Positions 7,901 to 16,170 of a stretch of 64,000 bases of DNA are shown piece by piece. The notes beneath the pieces were generated by a model that worked only from the letters and a program-made list of their open reading frames with translations, made no database searches and was not told where the DNA came from. Made by a program: the position numbers and the translations under genes. Source of the stretch: Larkinella humicola (GTDB taxonomy: Bacteria > Bacteroidota > Bacteroidia > Cytophagales > Spirosomataceae); the NCBI RefSeq assembly GCF_008727875.1, contig NZ_VTWS01000005.1, positions 62,001 through 126,000 on the forward strand, given 5' to 3'. The stretch's first letter is position 1; every line of letters begins with the position of its first letter.

Positions 7901-8230
7901 ACCGAACCGGGCGACGGCAACACCACGCGGGCGAATCGGGTGACCAATGCCAACAGCGGCCAGATCAGCTCGTTCCACGTCGAAGATGGATCGTATGTCC
8001 GGCTGCGGAACGTAACGCTGGGGTATAGCCTCAACCGAAAATGGTTTTCTGACAAAATCAGCACCGCCCGGATTTATTTCACCGCCCAGAATCTGCACAC
8101 CTGGACGAAGTACACCGGCTACAATCCGGAGGTGAACGCCCGGCCGGAAAGCCCCCTGTCGCAAGGCGAAGACTACGGAACCTATCCCCTGTCGCGAACC
8201 TACACACTGGGCCTCAATCTTTCATTCTAA
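5000..8230 (+). CDS. SusC/RagA family TonB-linked outer membrane receptor
   Basis: A full-length 1076-residue SusC. It has a signal peptide (1-27, ending ARAQ), a carboxypeptidase-like regulatory domain (about 30-112), a plug with SIRIRGLNS, PLYVIDG and IESIEVLKDASAASIYGSRASNG, and a beta-barrel ending in an aromatic residue (LGLNLSF). It forms the barrel of an outer membrane importer energised by TonB. The SusD partner gene follows after 11 bp, so the two are surely co-transcribed. No glycoside hydrolase, sulfatase or regulator is adjacent, so the substrate cannot be guessed from context. A CTAT-N7-ATAG box lies just upstream, raising the possibility of co-regulation with the neighbouring thiol genes. 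Confidence 0.97.
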   Translation: MTVLVSPSKLRVWLLAIWLLPLLARAQDRTISGTIRDEKNEAIPGASVIVKNSQTGLTSGTLSDATGAFKVSNLPTGNAFSVIISFIGYETQTLPNVRPGQAPLSVQLKESASVLEQVVVIGYGSQRRREITGAIASVRAAELKDQPVANLEQAIAGKLAGVQVLQNSGAPGGSMSIRIRGLNSISAGTDPLYVIDGFPISNDLKNLQGSTDLINISGISSFQKSPNPMSTLNPDDIESIEVLKDASAASIYGSRASNGVILVTTKRGKKDGKPTFSYSSYGGVQQASHTIKLMDAYQWSQLVLDGKNNAYLDANPRASINDDNTVRASSTYQIPPEILPYLAKTPGLTTTDWQDAIFRNAAIQNHTLSASGGTDKVQYYISGNYFDQQGIVIASGYKRYGVRTNLTASLTSKLKVGLGFNPTVDHYDLVNTEGPFIYDGIIDNALKAAPIFPVYNPDGSVAINKQNAIAYGFSGGENPVALATQIKDKLNHVRLLGNIFGEYEIINGLTFKTYFASDLNYFGRNYYRPSTLGAYRPIQQNAPTIPKGSAQNASARNWLWENTLTYAFTLKEAHRFNVLLGYTSQKNRTDASQVDGTGFPNDAVQTINAATITSGTSSASEWSLLSYLGRINYNFSDRYFLSASLRRDGSSRFGANNKWGYFPSVSGAWLISGENFFKIPAITELKLRASYGLTGNFQIDNYGSLDLLRANNYILGAGTGTTNNGVGLSQPANPDLTWEKTSQFNAGLDLGLFRGRIYLSADFYKSVTKDLLLSVNVPLSSGFATALRNVGSVQNTGVELGLTTHNLEGAFKWNTNFNISANRNKVLQLGPNGAPIISDGGVASIFITQIGSPIGNYYGYVNGGVFKNQSEIDAYPHYATTKPGDRKFIDVNGDGKIDANDRTIIGSYFPKFIWGLTNDFRYKGVDLAVSLQAVQGSKILNLQRRYIYNLEGNANQMIEALNYWKSPTEPGDGNTTRANRVTNANSGQISSFHVEDGSYVRLRNVTLGYSLNRKWFSDKISTARIYFTAQNLHTWTKYTGYNPEVNARPESPLSQGEDYGTYPLSRTYTLGLNLSF

Positions 8231-8241
8231 CGAAACCGATC

Positions 8242-9723
8242 ATGAACTATACACGAATGATCCGATTGCTTTGGCTGGTCGGAACCGCCGGAATCCTGGG
8301 TTCCTGCCAGGACGATTTCATCAATCTGGCGTCCATTTCCAACCAGACCAGTTCCACCTTTTTCAAGTCCGCGTCTGATTTTCAGCAGGGCGTCAATGCC
8401 ATTTATGATGGGTTGCAAAGCCCGCAGACGTATGGAAAAGCCTATTATTACCTGATGGAAGTCCGCAGTGACAACACCGACATTGGCGACCGGGGGGCCA
8501 ACGCCGGAATCGCTTCACAGGTGGATCTGTTCACCGAAATCACCAGCAATCCGTTCGTGCTGGACGCTTACGCGGGTTCGTATGTGATCATTGCCCGGGC
8601 CAATGCGGTGCTGGATCGGATCGACGGAGCCACCATCGACGAAACGGCGAAAAAACAGTTTAAAGGAGAAGCCCTGTTTCTGAGATCATTAGCCTACTTC
8701 AATCTCGTGCGCTTATACGGAAAAGTGCCGCTGGTGGTTCGGACGGAGTCGCCCAACGAATCGTTGAATGCCCGGCGGAACGAGGTGTCGGAAATCTACG
8801 CCCAAATCGAAACCGACCTCAAAACGGCAGCCGGTTTGTTACCCGTTTCCTATACCGCAGCCACCGACCTGGGTCGGGCCACCAGCGGGAGTGCCAGCGC
8901 CTTGCTGGGCAAAGTGTATGTGACGGAGAAAAAATGGAGTGATGCCACCACCGTATTAAAAACCGTGTTGCCCACCTATTCGCTGCTGCCCACTTATGCC
9001 GATTTGTTCAGAGCGGAAAGCCCGATTACCGCCGAAACCATCTTTGCCGTTCGGTTCCGGAAAGGCCAAAGCCCCTCGGAAGGAAACCTGTATTTCAACG
9101 ACATGATGCCGTTGATCTATGTGAACGGCATTTCGTATTCCGGGGCCGGAAACAACCGCCCCACCGCCAACATCGCCAAAGCCTACGAACCGGGTGACAA
9201 ACGGTTTGCGGCTTCGCTGGATACGTTGTATAACCGGACAGCCACGACCGTTGTGAAAGGGAATTACGTCAAAAAATACTTCGATCTGCCCGCAACGACC
9301 GGCGACGAAGGCAACAGTTTTCCGGTCTTGCGGTATGCCGACGTGTTGCTGTTGCTGGCCGAAGCCCTCAACGAACAGGGTTATTCGGCCGCAACGGCGG
9401 AAGGCAGTGCGCTGGGGTATTTGAATAAAGTTCGCAGCCGGGCGGGGCTGGCCGCCAAAACCGCTGCGGATTTACCGGGTCAGGAGGCCGTGCGGGACGC
9501 TATTTTTAAGGAACGACGGGTAGAACTGGCCTTTGAAAACGACCGCTGGTTCGATCTGATTCGAAATTCGAAAGCGTTGCCGGTTTTGCAAACGCACCTG
9601 GCGACGGAATACGGTTTAACAACGCCGGTTTTGACGGCCAACCGGTTGCTGTATCCGATTCCGCAACGTGAAATCGACGTTCACAACGATCTGACAGCGT
9701 TTCCACAGAATCCGGGCTACTAA
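8242..9723 (+). CDS. RagB/SusD family nutrient-binding outer membrane lipoprotein
   Basis: The 493-residue product begins with a lipoprotein signal peptide (lipobox LGSC, Cys22). It shows the SusD pattern: an N-terminal DDFINL segment, TPR-like helices in the first half (ALFLRSLAYFNLVRLYGKVPLV), and a C-terminal RagB segment with ERRVELAFENDRWFDLIRN and YPIPQREIDVHN. SusD caps the SusC barrel on the cell surface and binds substrate. It is the partner of the SusC gene 11 bp upstream and ends the operon as far as visible, since the next gene has its own spacing of about 120 bp. The family call is firm. Confidence 0.96.
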   Translation: MNYTRMIRLLWLVGTAGILGSCQDDFINLASISNQTSSTFFKSASDFQQGVNAIYDGLQSPQTYGKAYYYLMEVRSDNTDIGDRGANAGIASQVDLFTEITSNPFVLDAYAGSYVIIARANAVLDRIDGATIDETAKKQFKGEALFLRSLAYFNLVRLYGKVPLVVRTESPNESLNARRNEVSEIYAQIETDLKTAAGLLPVSYTAATDLGRATSGSASALLGKVYVTEKKWSDATTVLKTVLPTYSLLPTYADLFRAESPITAETIFAVRFRKGQSPSEGNLYFNDMMPLIYVNGISYSGAGNNRPTANIAKAYEPGDKRFAASLDTLYNRTATTVVKGNYVKKYFDLPATTGDEGNSFPVLRYADVLLLLAEALNEQGYSAATAEGSALGYLNKVRSRAGLAAKTAADLPGQEAVRDAIFKERRVELAFENDRWFDLIRNSKALPVLQTHLATEYGLTTPVLTANRLLYPIPQREIDVHNDLTAFPQNPGY

Positions 9724-9841
9724 TAACGACCGGAAAGGTAAAGTGGATACCAAAGGTGAAATCCGTTCTAGTTTTCGACGGCCAACGGGTGTTTTTTTGT
9801 ACCCAAAGTTCCGGGAGCAACAAGCGGAATTTTGGGCTACC

Positions 9842-10987
9842 ATGAAAGCACCCGTTTCGTATTCACTAATTGAATTGGTCCGTTATTTCCTGCGCCTGGG
9901 GACCCTCGGTTTCGGCGGACCACCGGCTTTGGTGAGCGCGATGCACCGCGATCTGGTGGTGGAGCGGGGGTGGATCACAGAAGCCGACTACCGGGAAGGG
10001 ATGGCGCTTGCCCAACTGGCTCCCGGCCCGCTGGCGGCCCAACTGGCGATTTACCTCGGTTATGTTCACTACGGAATCTGGGGAGCAACCCTGACGGGCG
10101 TGGCTTTCGTGCTGCCCTCGTTCGTGATCGTGCTCGCCCTGAGCTGGCTTTACGTCCGGTTTGAAGGGCTTCCCGGGCTACAGGCTAGCTTCTACGGCAT
10201 TGGAGCCGCCGTTATTGGAATCATTGCCATCGGCACTTATCGATTAACCATCAAAACCGTTGGAAATGACCGCCTGGGCTGGACACTCTTTTGTCTGTCT
10301 GCCCTGGCAACGGCGATTGCCGAATCAGAACTGCTGTGGCTGGTGCTGTTGTCGGGCGGTATTTACTGGTTCGTGAAAGCGCCCCCCGCGTTCATCCGGC
10401 CGGGCGTGGGCGGTAGTCTGGCCCCTTTTCTGACGCAGGTGCTGGCACTACCCCCGGATTCCGTGTTGTGGAAACTGGCGGTTTTCTTTACCAAAGCCGG
10501 GGCTTTTGTGTTTGGCAGCGGACTGGCCATTGTGCCGTTTTTATACGGTGGTGTCGTTAAAGAAAATGGCTGGCTGACCGAGCAGCAGTTTCTGGACGCG
10601 GTTGCCGTTGCAATGATTACGCCCGGCCCCGTTGTCATCACGGTTGCGTTTATCGGGTATCTGGTTGCGGGCTTGCCCGGTGCCTGTGTAGCGGCTCTGG
10701 CTACGTTTCTGCCCTGTTATGTGCTGACCATCCTGCCAGCACCTTACTTCAAACGGTGGGGCAAACACCCCGGCATCAAGGCGTTTGTGGACGGCGTAAC
10801 CGTGGCCGCCGTTGGAGCCATTGCCGGTGCCGTGTTCGTCTTGGGGCGTCGGCAACTGGTTGATGTGCCCGCCATGCTGATCGCGATCGGAACCGTTGGA
10901 GTGCTTTACCGGTTTAAGAAAATCCCCGAAATCGGTTTGATTGGAGCCGCTGCGGCAATAGGTTTGCTGCTTCGGTCTCTTCCCTGA
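9842..10987 (+). CDS. chrA: Chromate transporter, ChrA family (two CHR domains)
   Basis: About 381 residues with ten or so hydrophobic segments and a duplicated CHR domain. The first half has LGFGGPPALVSAM and LAPGPLAAQLAIYLGY; the second has FGSGLAIVPFLYGG and MITPGPVVITVAFIGYL. ChrA proteins extrude chromate and are related to sulfate uptake physiology. I chose ATG 9842 over the GTG at 9743, because the sequence between them shows no family resemblance and the first CHR domain starts right after 9842. A hairpin with a T-rich tail follows. The neighbouring cysteine desulfurase is convergent. Real substrate may be chromate or a related oxyanion. Confidence 0.9.
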   Translation: MKAPVSYSLIELVRYFLRLGTLGFGGPPALVSAMHRDLVVERGWITEADYREGMALAQLAPGPLAAQLAIYLGYVHYGIWGATLTGVAFVLPSFVIVLALSWLYVRFEGLPGLQASFYGIGAAVIGIIAIGTYRLTIKTVGNDRLGWTLFCLSALATAIAESELLWLVLLSGGIYWFVKAPPAFIRPGVGGSLAPFLTQVLALPPDSVLWKLAVFFTKAGAFVFGSGLAIVPFLYGGVVKENGWLTEQQFLDAVAVAMITPGPVVITVAFIGYLVAGLPGACVAALATFLPCYVLTILPAPYFKRWGKHPGIKAFVDGVTVAAVGAIAGAVFVLGRRQLVDVPAMLIAIGTVGVLYRFKKIPEIGLIGAAAAIGLLLRSLP

Positions 10988-11056
10988 CGAACCCGGAATG
11001 GTCTGCCTTGCCGGGCTTGAAAATCGTTTCGGATAAAGCGAAGTAAAAACAACGAA

Positions 11057-11092
11057 AATCCGCCCATGATTTGATGGACGGATTCTATTTTT
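11057..11092 (+). terminator. Rho-independent terminator after chrA
   Basis: AATCCG-CCCAT pairs with ATGG-ACGGATT around a short loop, and CTATTTTT follows. It lies 70 bp after the chrA stop and before the convergent cysteine desulfurase. Confidence 0.7.
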
Positions 11093-11171
11093 CTAATCAC
11101 TTCTGTCAATTTCGAAATCCTGTATTTTCTTCGAAAAGCGGGTATTTTGTTTGGTTAACGTAATTCAGGGT

Positions 11172-12317
11172 TCAAACCGGTTCCTGTTCGGGAATCGGAG
11201 CGTAGATTTCCTTCAATACGGAAATCAGAAAATCGACTTCGGCATCCGAATTATATTTCCCCAGTGAAATACGAATGTTCTCACGGTTGGTCGGGGTGCC
11301 GAGGGCTTCCAGCACGTGCGAACCCGCCCCGGCGGTACAGGCACTGCCGCCCGAAACCGCAATACCGGCTTCATCCAGCAACTCGACCAGCGATTTTTCC
11401 GCTACTGCAGGCAAGCCGACATTGACGACGGTCGCCAGGCTTTCGTCCGGCAAACCGCTGGTTCCGTTGAAAACCACCCCCGGCAAAGCATTCAGCAGCT
11501 TCTCAATCAGGCGGTTTTTCAGGCCCAGACTGTGCTTGTGAATGGCTTTCCGATTCCGGCAACTGATTTCCAGGGCTTTGGCCAATCCCACAATCCCCGC
11601 GACGTTTTCTGTACCCGGTCGCCAGCCGCGTTCCTGACTGCCGCCGTGCAGCAGGGCCGGAACGCGGTAGGCCCGGCGGGCAAACAAAAAGCCGACGCCT
11701 TTGGGACCGTGGAATTTGTGGGCAGACCCTACCAGAAAATCAACCGGTAGCTGGGCCAGATCGTAGCCGTATTGCCCCATCGTCTGGACGGTATCGGAAT
11801 GAAAAACCGCCTGATAGTACCGACTCAGCCAGCCGATGCGCTCCAGGTCGTTGAGGGTGCCAATTTCGTTGTTGCCGTGCATTAGGCTAACCAGCGCACG
11901 CGGATACTGCCGGAGGTACAATTCCAGATCGGCCCAGTCAAGTCGCCCCTGCGCATCCAGGTGCAACCAATGGGTTTGCACATAACAGTCTTTTTCCAGG
12001 TGATGAAGCGTTTGTACAACGGCTTTGTGCTCGATCGGACTGGAGACCGCGTGCCGGATTCCCAGCCCGCGAATGCTGCCGACCAGTGCCATGTTGTCCG
12101 ATTCGGTAGCACCGGACGTAAAAATGATCTCATCCGGCTGGGCATTCAGCAGATCCGCTACGGTTCGCCGGGCGGTCTCAATCGCCCGGCGGGTTTCCCG
12201 GCCTTTGTGGTGTGCCGAAGAAGGATTTCCGTAGTGTTGGGTCAGGTACGGAAGCATGGCTTCCAGGACCTCCGGATCGAGTGCCGTCGTGGCAGCATTG
12301 TCAAAATAAACTTCCAT
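11172..12317 (-). CDS. Cysteine desulfurase (IscS/NifS family)
   Basis: A 381-residue class V aminotransferase-fold PLP enzyme that removes sulfur from cysteine as a persulfide for Fe-S clusters or thio-modification. Family marks are all present: YFDNAATT at the start, TSGATESDN, the His of SPIEHK (97), GNNEIGT, the PLP lysine in GSAHKFHGPKG (Lys201), RPGTENV, and the catalytic loop SGGSACTAG with Cys327. The SSGSACTSG-like loop suggests the IscS/NifS group rather than SufS. No scaffold gene (iscU, sufE) is next to it. It fits the sulfur theme of the neighbourhood, though it is probably a housekeeping or accessory copy. Confidence 0.95.
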   Translation of the reverse strand: MEVYFDNAATTALDPEVLEAMLPYLTQHYGNPSSAHHKGRETRRAIETARRTVADLLNAQPDEIIFTSGATESDNMALVGSIRGLGIRHAVSSPIEHKAVVQTLHHLEKDCYVQTHWLHLDAQGRLDWADLELYLRQYPRALVSLMHGNNEIGTLNDLERIGWLSRYYQAVFHSDTVQTMGQYGYDLAQLPVDFLVGSAHKFHGPKGVGFLFARRAYRVPALLHGGSQERGWRPGTENVAGIVGLAKALEISCRNRKAIHKHSLGLKNRLIEKLLNALPGVVFNGTSGLPDESLATVVNVGLPAVAEKSLVELLDEAGIAVSGGSACTAGAGSHVLEALGTPTNRENIRISLGKYNSDAEVDFLISVLKEIYAPIPEQEPV

Positions 12318-12393
12318 ACAGACAACAGGGAATTTTAAGTGGGTCGAAAGCGGATTTCATCGTCAGAGAAGGTGAAGTAAAAAAAGGTTGTGT

Positions 12394-13224
12394 TTATTGA
12401 ACCACGGGATGCTCCAGCAATTGAGCCCCAAAAGCCGGGTTGCTCCCCGCCAGACCGTGGGTAAAAACCGTATAAATTTTTCCGGCCTGCAACGTCAGCA
12501 CACCGGAATTTCCGACCGATGCTCCATTGGCCCGCGTGAAGGTGAGCGTGACCGTTCCCGGATCAACGGATGCAAACGGCCCCAGCGAGAAAGCACTCAG
12601 GGCTTCGCCCGACAACGCCGAGTTGGCCGCCCGCCCGTAGGCCACATTCGTAAACAAAGCCGTTCCGTTCGCCAGCGACGCATTCAACTCTCCAACGCCC
12701 GGCGACAGATTGACAAACCGAAGTTTGGCTTTTCCGGCGGCTGGTGCTTTCAGATCGTCGTAAAAAAGAATCAGTGTATCCGCCGTCGCTTTAGCATTTC
12801 GGGCGGCAAAGACCGTATGGCGATAGGTGGCAATCGGGCCGTTGGGCCGACCCGATGCCGAGAAGGTCGCGCTGTTGCCAAACTGGAGCGAGGCTTTGTA
12901 ACTGGTATTGGTGCCTTCCGTCACGTTGATCTGGACGTTGCCAAAAACCGTCGGCAGGTACGCCGAAGCCTGATTCGGCGCGATGGGTGTTGTGGTCACC
13001 TGCGTCGTGAAGGTCCAGAATTGCAAGCCTGCCGGGATGGGCCGGGCGTTCACAAAACTGATGTAGGCACTCAAGGGCGGCCGTTCAGACGCGTTGATGT
13101 CGAGGTAGTCGGTTTTGTCGCACCCGGCCAGAACCAGCAGGGAAGCGCCAGCCAGTACGAATGTTTTCAGTTGTTGAAAACCGGCCTGTTGATAAAGGTT
13201 GCGTCGATTTTGTTGCGTTTTCAT
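12394..13224 (-). CDS. DUF4397 domain lipoprotein
   Basis: The 276-residue protein has a basic N-terminus and a lipoprotein signal ending VLAGC (Cys35). The mature part is beta-rich with the DUF4397 pattern: AYISFVNARP, then RFVNLSPGVGELNASLANGTALFTNVAYG and a final LQAGKIYTVFTHG. DUF4397 proteins are surface or periplasmic lipoproteins of unknown role that are common in Bacteroidota. It follows the TonB-dependent receptor at 13235-15988 after 10 bp on the same strand, so the two form an operon. The lipoprotein may be an accessory to that receptor (inference). Confidence 0.85.
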   Translation of the reverse strand: MKTQQNRRNLYQQAGFQQLKTFVLAGASLLVLAGCDKTDYLDINASERPPLSAYISFVNARPIPAGLQFWTFTTQVTTTPIAPNQASAYLPTVFGNVQINVTEGTNTSYKASLQFGNSATFSASGRPNGPIATYRHTVFAARNAKATADTLILFYDDLKAPAAGKAKLRFVNLSPGVGELNASLANGTALFTNVAYGRAANSALSGEALSAFSLGPFASVDPGTVTLTFTRANGASVGNSGVLTLQAGKIYTVFTHGLAGSNPAFGAQLLEHPVVQ

Positions 13225-13234
13225 GAGAAAGGAG

Positions 13235-15988
13235 TTACAGTTTGGCGGCTAGCCGAATGAAAGGTTGAATACCGGCGCTGCCGTTTTGAATACCGATGAC
13301 GGTTGGGTTGCGCAAACCCGCCAGCTTGGGATCGGTGTAGTCGCCGACGTTATTGAACGCGTTGTTGACACCGACCGTGGCCTGAACGGCGGGTGAAATG
13401 GTGTAGCTCACGGAGGCATCCGTCACCCAGATCGGTTTCAGCGTCTGGTAGAAATAATCCGGTTTGGGAAAGTTGGCATTCTGGGCCGACGCCGTGGTAA
13501 CGGAACCGAGATAGACCGTTCGCAGGAGGTACGTAAACCGCCCTTCGCGGAAGATGGCCTGCGCCGTAAGCTTCTGTCCGGGAATATTCGTCGTCACCCG
13601 CGCTTTTTCGCCGTCGTTGAAAATAATGTACTGATACGCTTCCAGCCCTTTCGGCGTATTGACCTGGATCACTTCGTTTTTCACAAAATTACCGCCCAGC
13701 AACACGTGGAGGTTGCCGTTTCGGAACGGCGTTCGGTAACTGCCTGTAAACTCGATGCCTTTGGTGCGGGTGCTGAACGAATTGTAGAAGAATTTTGCCT
13801 GAACCGTTCCGGTCTGGACAAACAGGTTACGCACTTCGAGAGGCAGATTGGCATCCGTTGCCGAAAAGTTGCCGGTATTTCCCACGCGGTTATCAACATC
13901 CACCCAATAAGCATCCGCCGTAAGTTCCAGATTCCGAACGGGTTGAGCCGTAAAACCAGCCGTATAGCCTTTCGATTTTTCCGGGGTCAGACTCGGAAAA
14001 CCCAGCGAGCGCGTGGCCGCACTTTTGTTGGATGCCGTGACGAGGTCGATGGCGCGGCCCTGCTGAAAGGTGGTCGACGTTTCGGTGTAATAGAACTGGG
14101 CCAGATCGGGCGCGCGAAACCCGGTGTTCAACGACCCCCGAATGCCGAGCCAGTCCGTAAAGCTGTACCGGGTAGCCACTTTATACGTCGTTACGTTCCC
14201 GAAATCCGAGAAATTCTCCACCCGCAACGCACCCGACAGCAGCCATTTTCGGGTAATATTCGCTTCCAGATCCAGGTAACCCGCCACAATTGCCCGATCG
14301 ACATTGACTTCATTGGAAGGCCGAAAACCGGCGTGAATCTGCGAACCGGGCGACAACCCGTTCAGGCCGATGCTACCGGTGGTGTTCAGGTACGTAATGC
14401 CGCCGGTAGTCGTATCCACGCGATATACCGGGCGCAAATCGGCTTTCGAGTACGAGGCTTCTTCACCCGCAATAATCTGGTAGGTTTCGACCCGGTATTG
14501 CGCACCAAAAGCCACGTTCACGCCCCGCAGTGCTTTGTCGAAATACCGGCTGAAATCCAGGCTGCCCGTGTTCTGGCTGGCGTTGTATTTTCCGGCGTCG
14601 AAGGTTGTAGGGCTTTTCAGACCCAGGCTGGCATTGATGGAGTTGGTGATGTAATTCCCGAAATCGTTCCGGCCGTAGACGTTCGACACATCGACGTTCC
14701 AGTTCCTGATGGTACCCTTGATGCCCACCGCCAGCGATTTGTCGGTAATGACATTTTCCATGGCGGGCAAAAAACCGTCGGGATACAGAAAGGCGTTGGT
14801 TCGCTCGGTCCAGCCCGGCAGCCGATACACCGCCGTAAACTGGGAAGTCCGGTGACTGATGCCGCCAAAGGCGTAGACCTCCGCGTCTTTCCGCAACGGA
14901 ATGGCCGAGTTGAAGAACAGCAGGGCGTCTTTCGCCTTGTTGGAACCGCCCCCCCGTTGATCGAAATGATGCCGGTCGAGCCCCCGGCTGGCCAGAATGG
15001 CATCGTCGATTTCTTGGGTATAAATGGCGTCGAAGGGGCGGGTGTTGGCTCCTCCGCCGTAGGCCGGGCCGTTGTACAAACCGGCCTCATCGCGGCCCGG
15101 TGGCAGCGAAATGCCCTGGGTGGCAAATTCGGCCGTTGCGTTCAGAAAACCGCCTTCTTTGCCCAGCGCAAACCCGTAGTTGGCGTTGGTGCGGGTGGTG
15201 ATGCCGTCGCCCCGGCGTCGGGCGCTGGCCGTGGTGCTAACGGCCAGTTCTTCGGTCGTTTTTCGCAACACGATGTTGATGACCCCCGCAATGGCGTCGG
15301 AACCGTATTGAGCGGCTGCCCCGTCGCGCAAAATCTCCACCCGCTCGATGGCCGCCGTCGGCAGCGAATTCAGGTCGTAGCCCGTTGTTCCGTTGCCCAA
15401 GCCGCCCCAGTTGACATTCGAGGATTTATGCCGCCGTTTGCCATTGACCAGAACGAGCACCTGATCGACCCCCAACCCGCGCAATTGCGACAGACTCAGA
15501 GCCGAACCCGCATCTCCGGCGTTGGTGCCGTTGACCGAGTGGTACGAAGGCGACACGTATTGCAGCAACTGGGTTATGCTCACCTGCGGAGCCGATTCGC
15601 GCAGCGGTTTCAGGTCGATCACATCGACCGGCACCGGCGAATCCAGCTTGGTCCGGTTGGCATTGCGGGAACCCACCACCTGAACTTCACCCAGAATCTG
15701 CGAAGCCACCACCAAGCGGATGTCGAGGGGGGAATCCGTGCGAACCTCCACCTCGCGGCTGTTAAACCCGATAAACGAGAAAACCAAAACCGAACCCCGG
15801 CCGGCCCGAATCGCAAACAGACCCGCTCCGTCGGTGGTGGTGCCCTGATTGGCTCCCTTAACCGTTACCGAAACCCCCGCCAGCGCAACGCCGTCTTCTG
15901 CCGCCGTTACTTTGCCGGTTATCGTGCGGTTCTGCCCCCAAGCAGCAAATGAAGTCAATATAATCAATAGAAGTAGTAGATTTTTCAT
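13235..15988 (-). CDS. TonB-dependent receptor with N-terminal carboxypeptidase-like domain
   Basis: 917 residues: signal peptide (1-18, ending AWGQ), a carboxypeptidase-like regulatory domain (about 20-105), a plug (about 115-240) with LGVDQVLVLVNGKRRH and IERVEILRDGAAAQYGSDAIAGVINIVLRK, then a barrel. The plug is of the classical TonB-dependent receptor type rather than SusC, and there is no SusD. Such receptors import siderophores, cobalamin, peptides or oligosaccharides. A DUF4397 lipoprotein gene follows 10 bp downstream. Upstream lie a di-haem peroxidase and DsbD-N-like gene on the same strand, separated by a palindromic repeat. Family certain, substrate unknown. Confidence 0.95.
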   Translation of the reverse strand: MKNLLLLLIILTSFAAWGQNRTITGKVTAAEDGVALAGVSVTVKGANQGTTTDGAGLFAIRAGRGSVLVFSFIGFNSREVEVRTDSPLDIRLVVASQILGEVQVVGSRNANRTKLDSPVPVDVIDLKPLRESAPQVSITQLLQYVSPSYHSVNGTNAGDAGSALSLSQLRGLGVDQVLVLVNGKRRHKSSNVNWGGLGNGTTGYDLNSLPTAAIERVEILRDGAAAQYGSDAIAGVINIVLRKTTEELAVSTTASARRRGDGITTRTNANYGFALGKEGGFLNATAEFATQGISLPPGRDEAGLYNGPAYGGGANTRPFDAIYTQEIDDAILASRGLDRHHFDQRGGGSNKAKDALLFFNSAIPLRKDAEVYAFGGISHRTSQFTAVYRLPGWTERTNAFLYPDGFLPAMENVITDKSLAVGIKGTIRNWNVDVSNVYGRNDFGNYITNSINASLGLKSPTTFDAGKYNASQNTGSLDFSRYFDKALRGVNVAFGAQYRVETYQIIAGEEASYSKADLRPVYRVDTTTGGITYLNTTGSIGLNGLSPGSQIHAGFRPSNEVNVDRAIVAGYLDLEANITRKWLLSGALRVENFSDFGNVTTYKVATRYSFTDWLGIRGSLNTGFRAPDLAQFYYTETSTTFQQGRAIDLVTASNKSAATRSLGFPSLTPEKSKGYTAGFTAQPVRNLELTADAYWVDVDNRVGNTGNFSATDANLPLEVRNLFVQTGTVQAKFFYNSFSTRTKGIEFTGSYRTPFRNGNLHVLLGGNFVKNEVIQVNTPKGLEAYQYIIFNDGEKARVTTNIPGQKLTAQAIFREGRFTYLLRTVYLGSVTTASAQNANFPKPDYFYQTLKPIWVTDASVSYTISPAVQATVGVNNAFNNVGDYTDPKLAGLRNPTVIGIQNGSAGIQPFIRLAAKL

Positions 15989-16087
15989 AAATGCGTTTGC
16001 CTGTTCAATACTCCCTCATGCCGACTCCCAAATGGAAGTCGGATGAAGAAGTGGGTACTACCAAATTTAAACCAACTAGATTTTTTT

Positions 16088-16170
16088 AGACAAGAGAGGA
16101 GAGACAAGAGAATAAAGACGCTCTATTACCCTGAAATTCAGCAAATTTCCCTACCCTTGCTCTCTTGTCT
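16088..16170. repeat. Imperfect palindrome with AGACAAGAGAG arms
   Basis: AGACAAGAGAG (16088-16098) pairs exactly with CTCTCTTGTCT (16160-16170). Further loosely paired purine/pyrimidine text includes a direct AGACAAGAGA copy at 16103. The right arm runs into the stop codon of the di-haem peroxidase. The form is like the palindromes at 57149 and 63915. Confidence 0.55.

Noticed and set aside
13706-15952. 748-codon plus-strand frame opposite the TonB receptor
   Set aside because: A shadow of the receptor gene on the other strand; basic, low-complexity translation and no domain. The minus-strand receptor is unambiguous.
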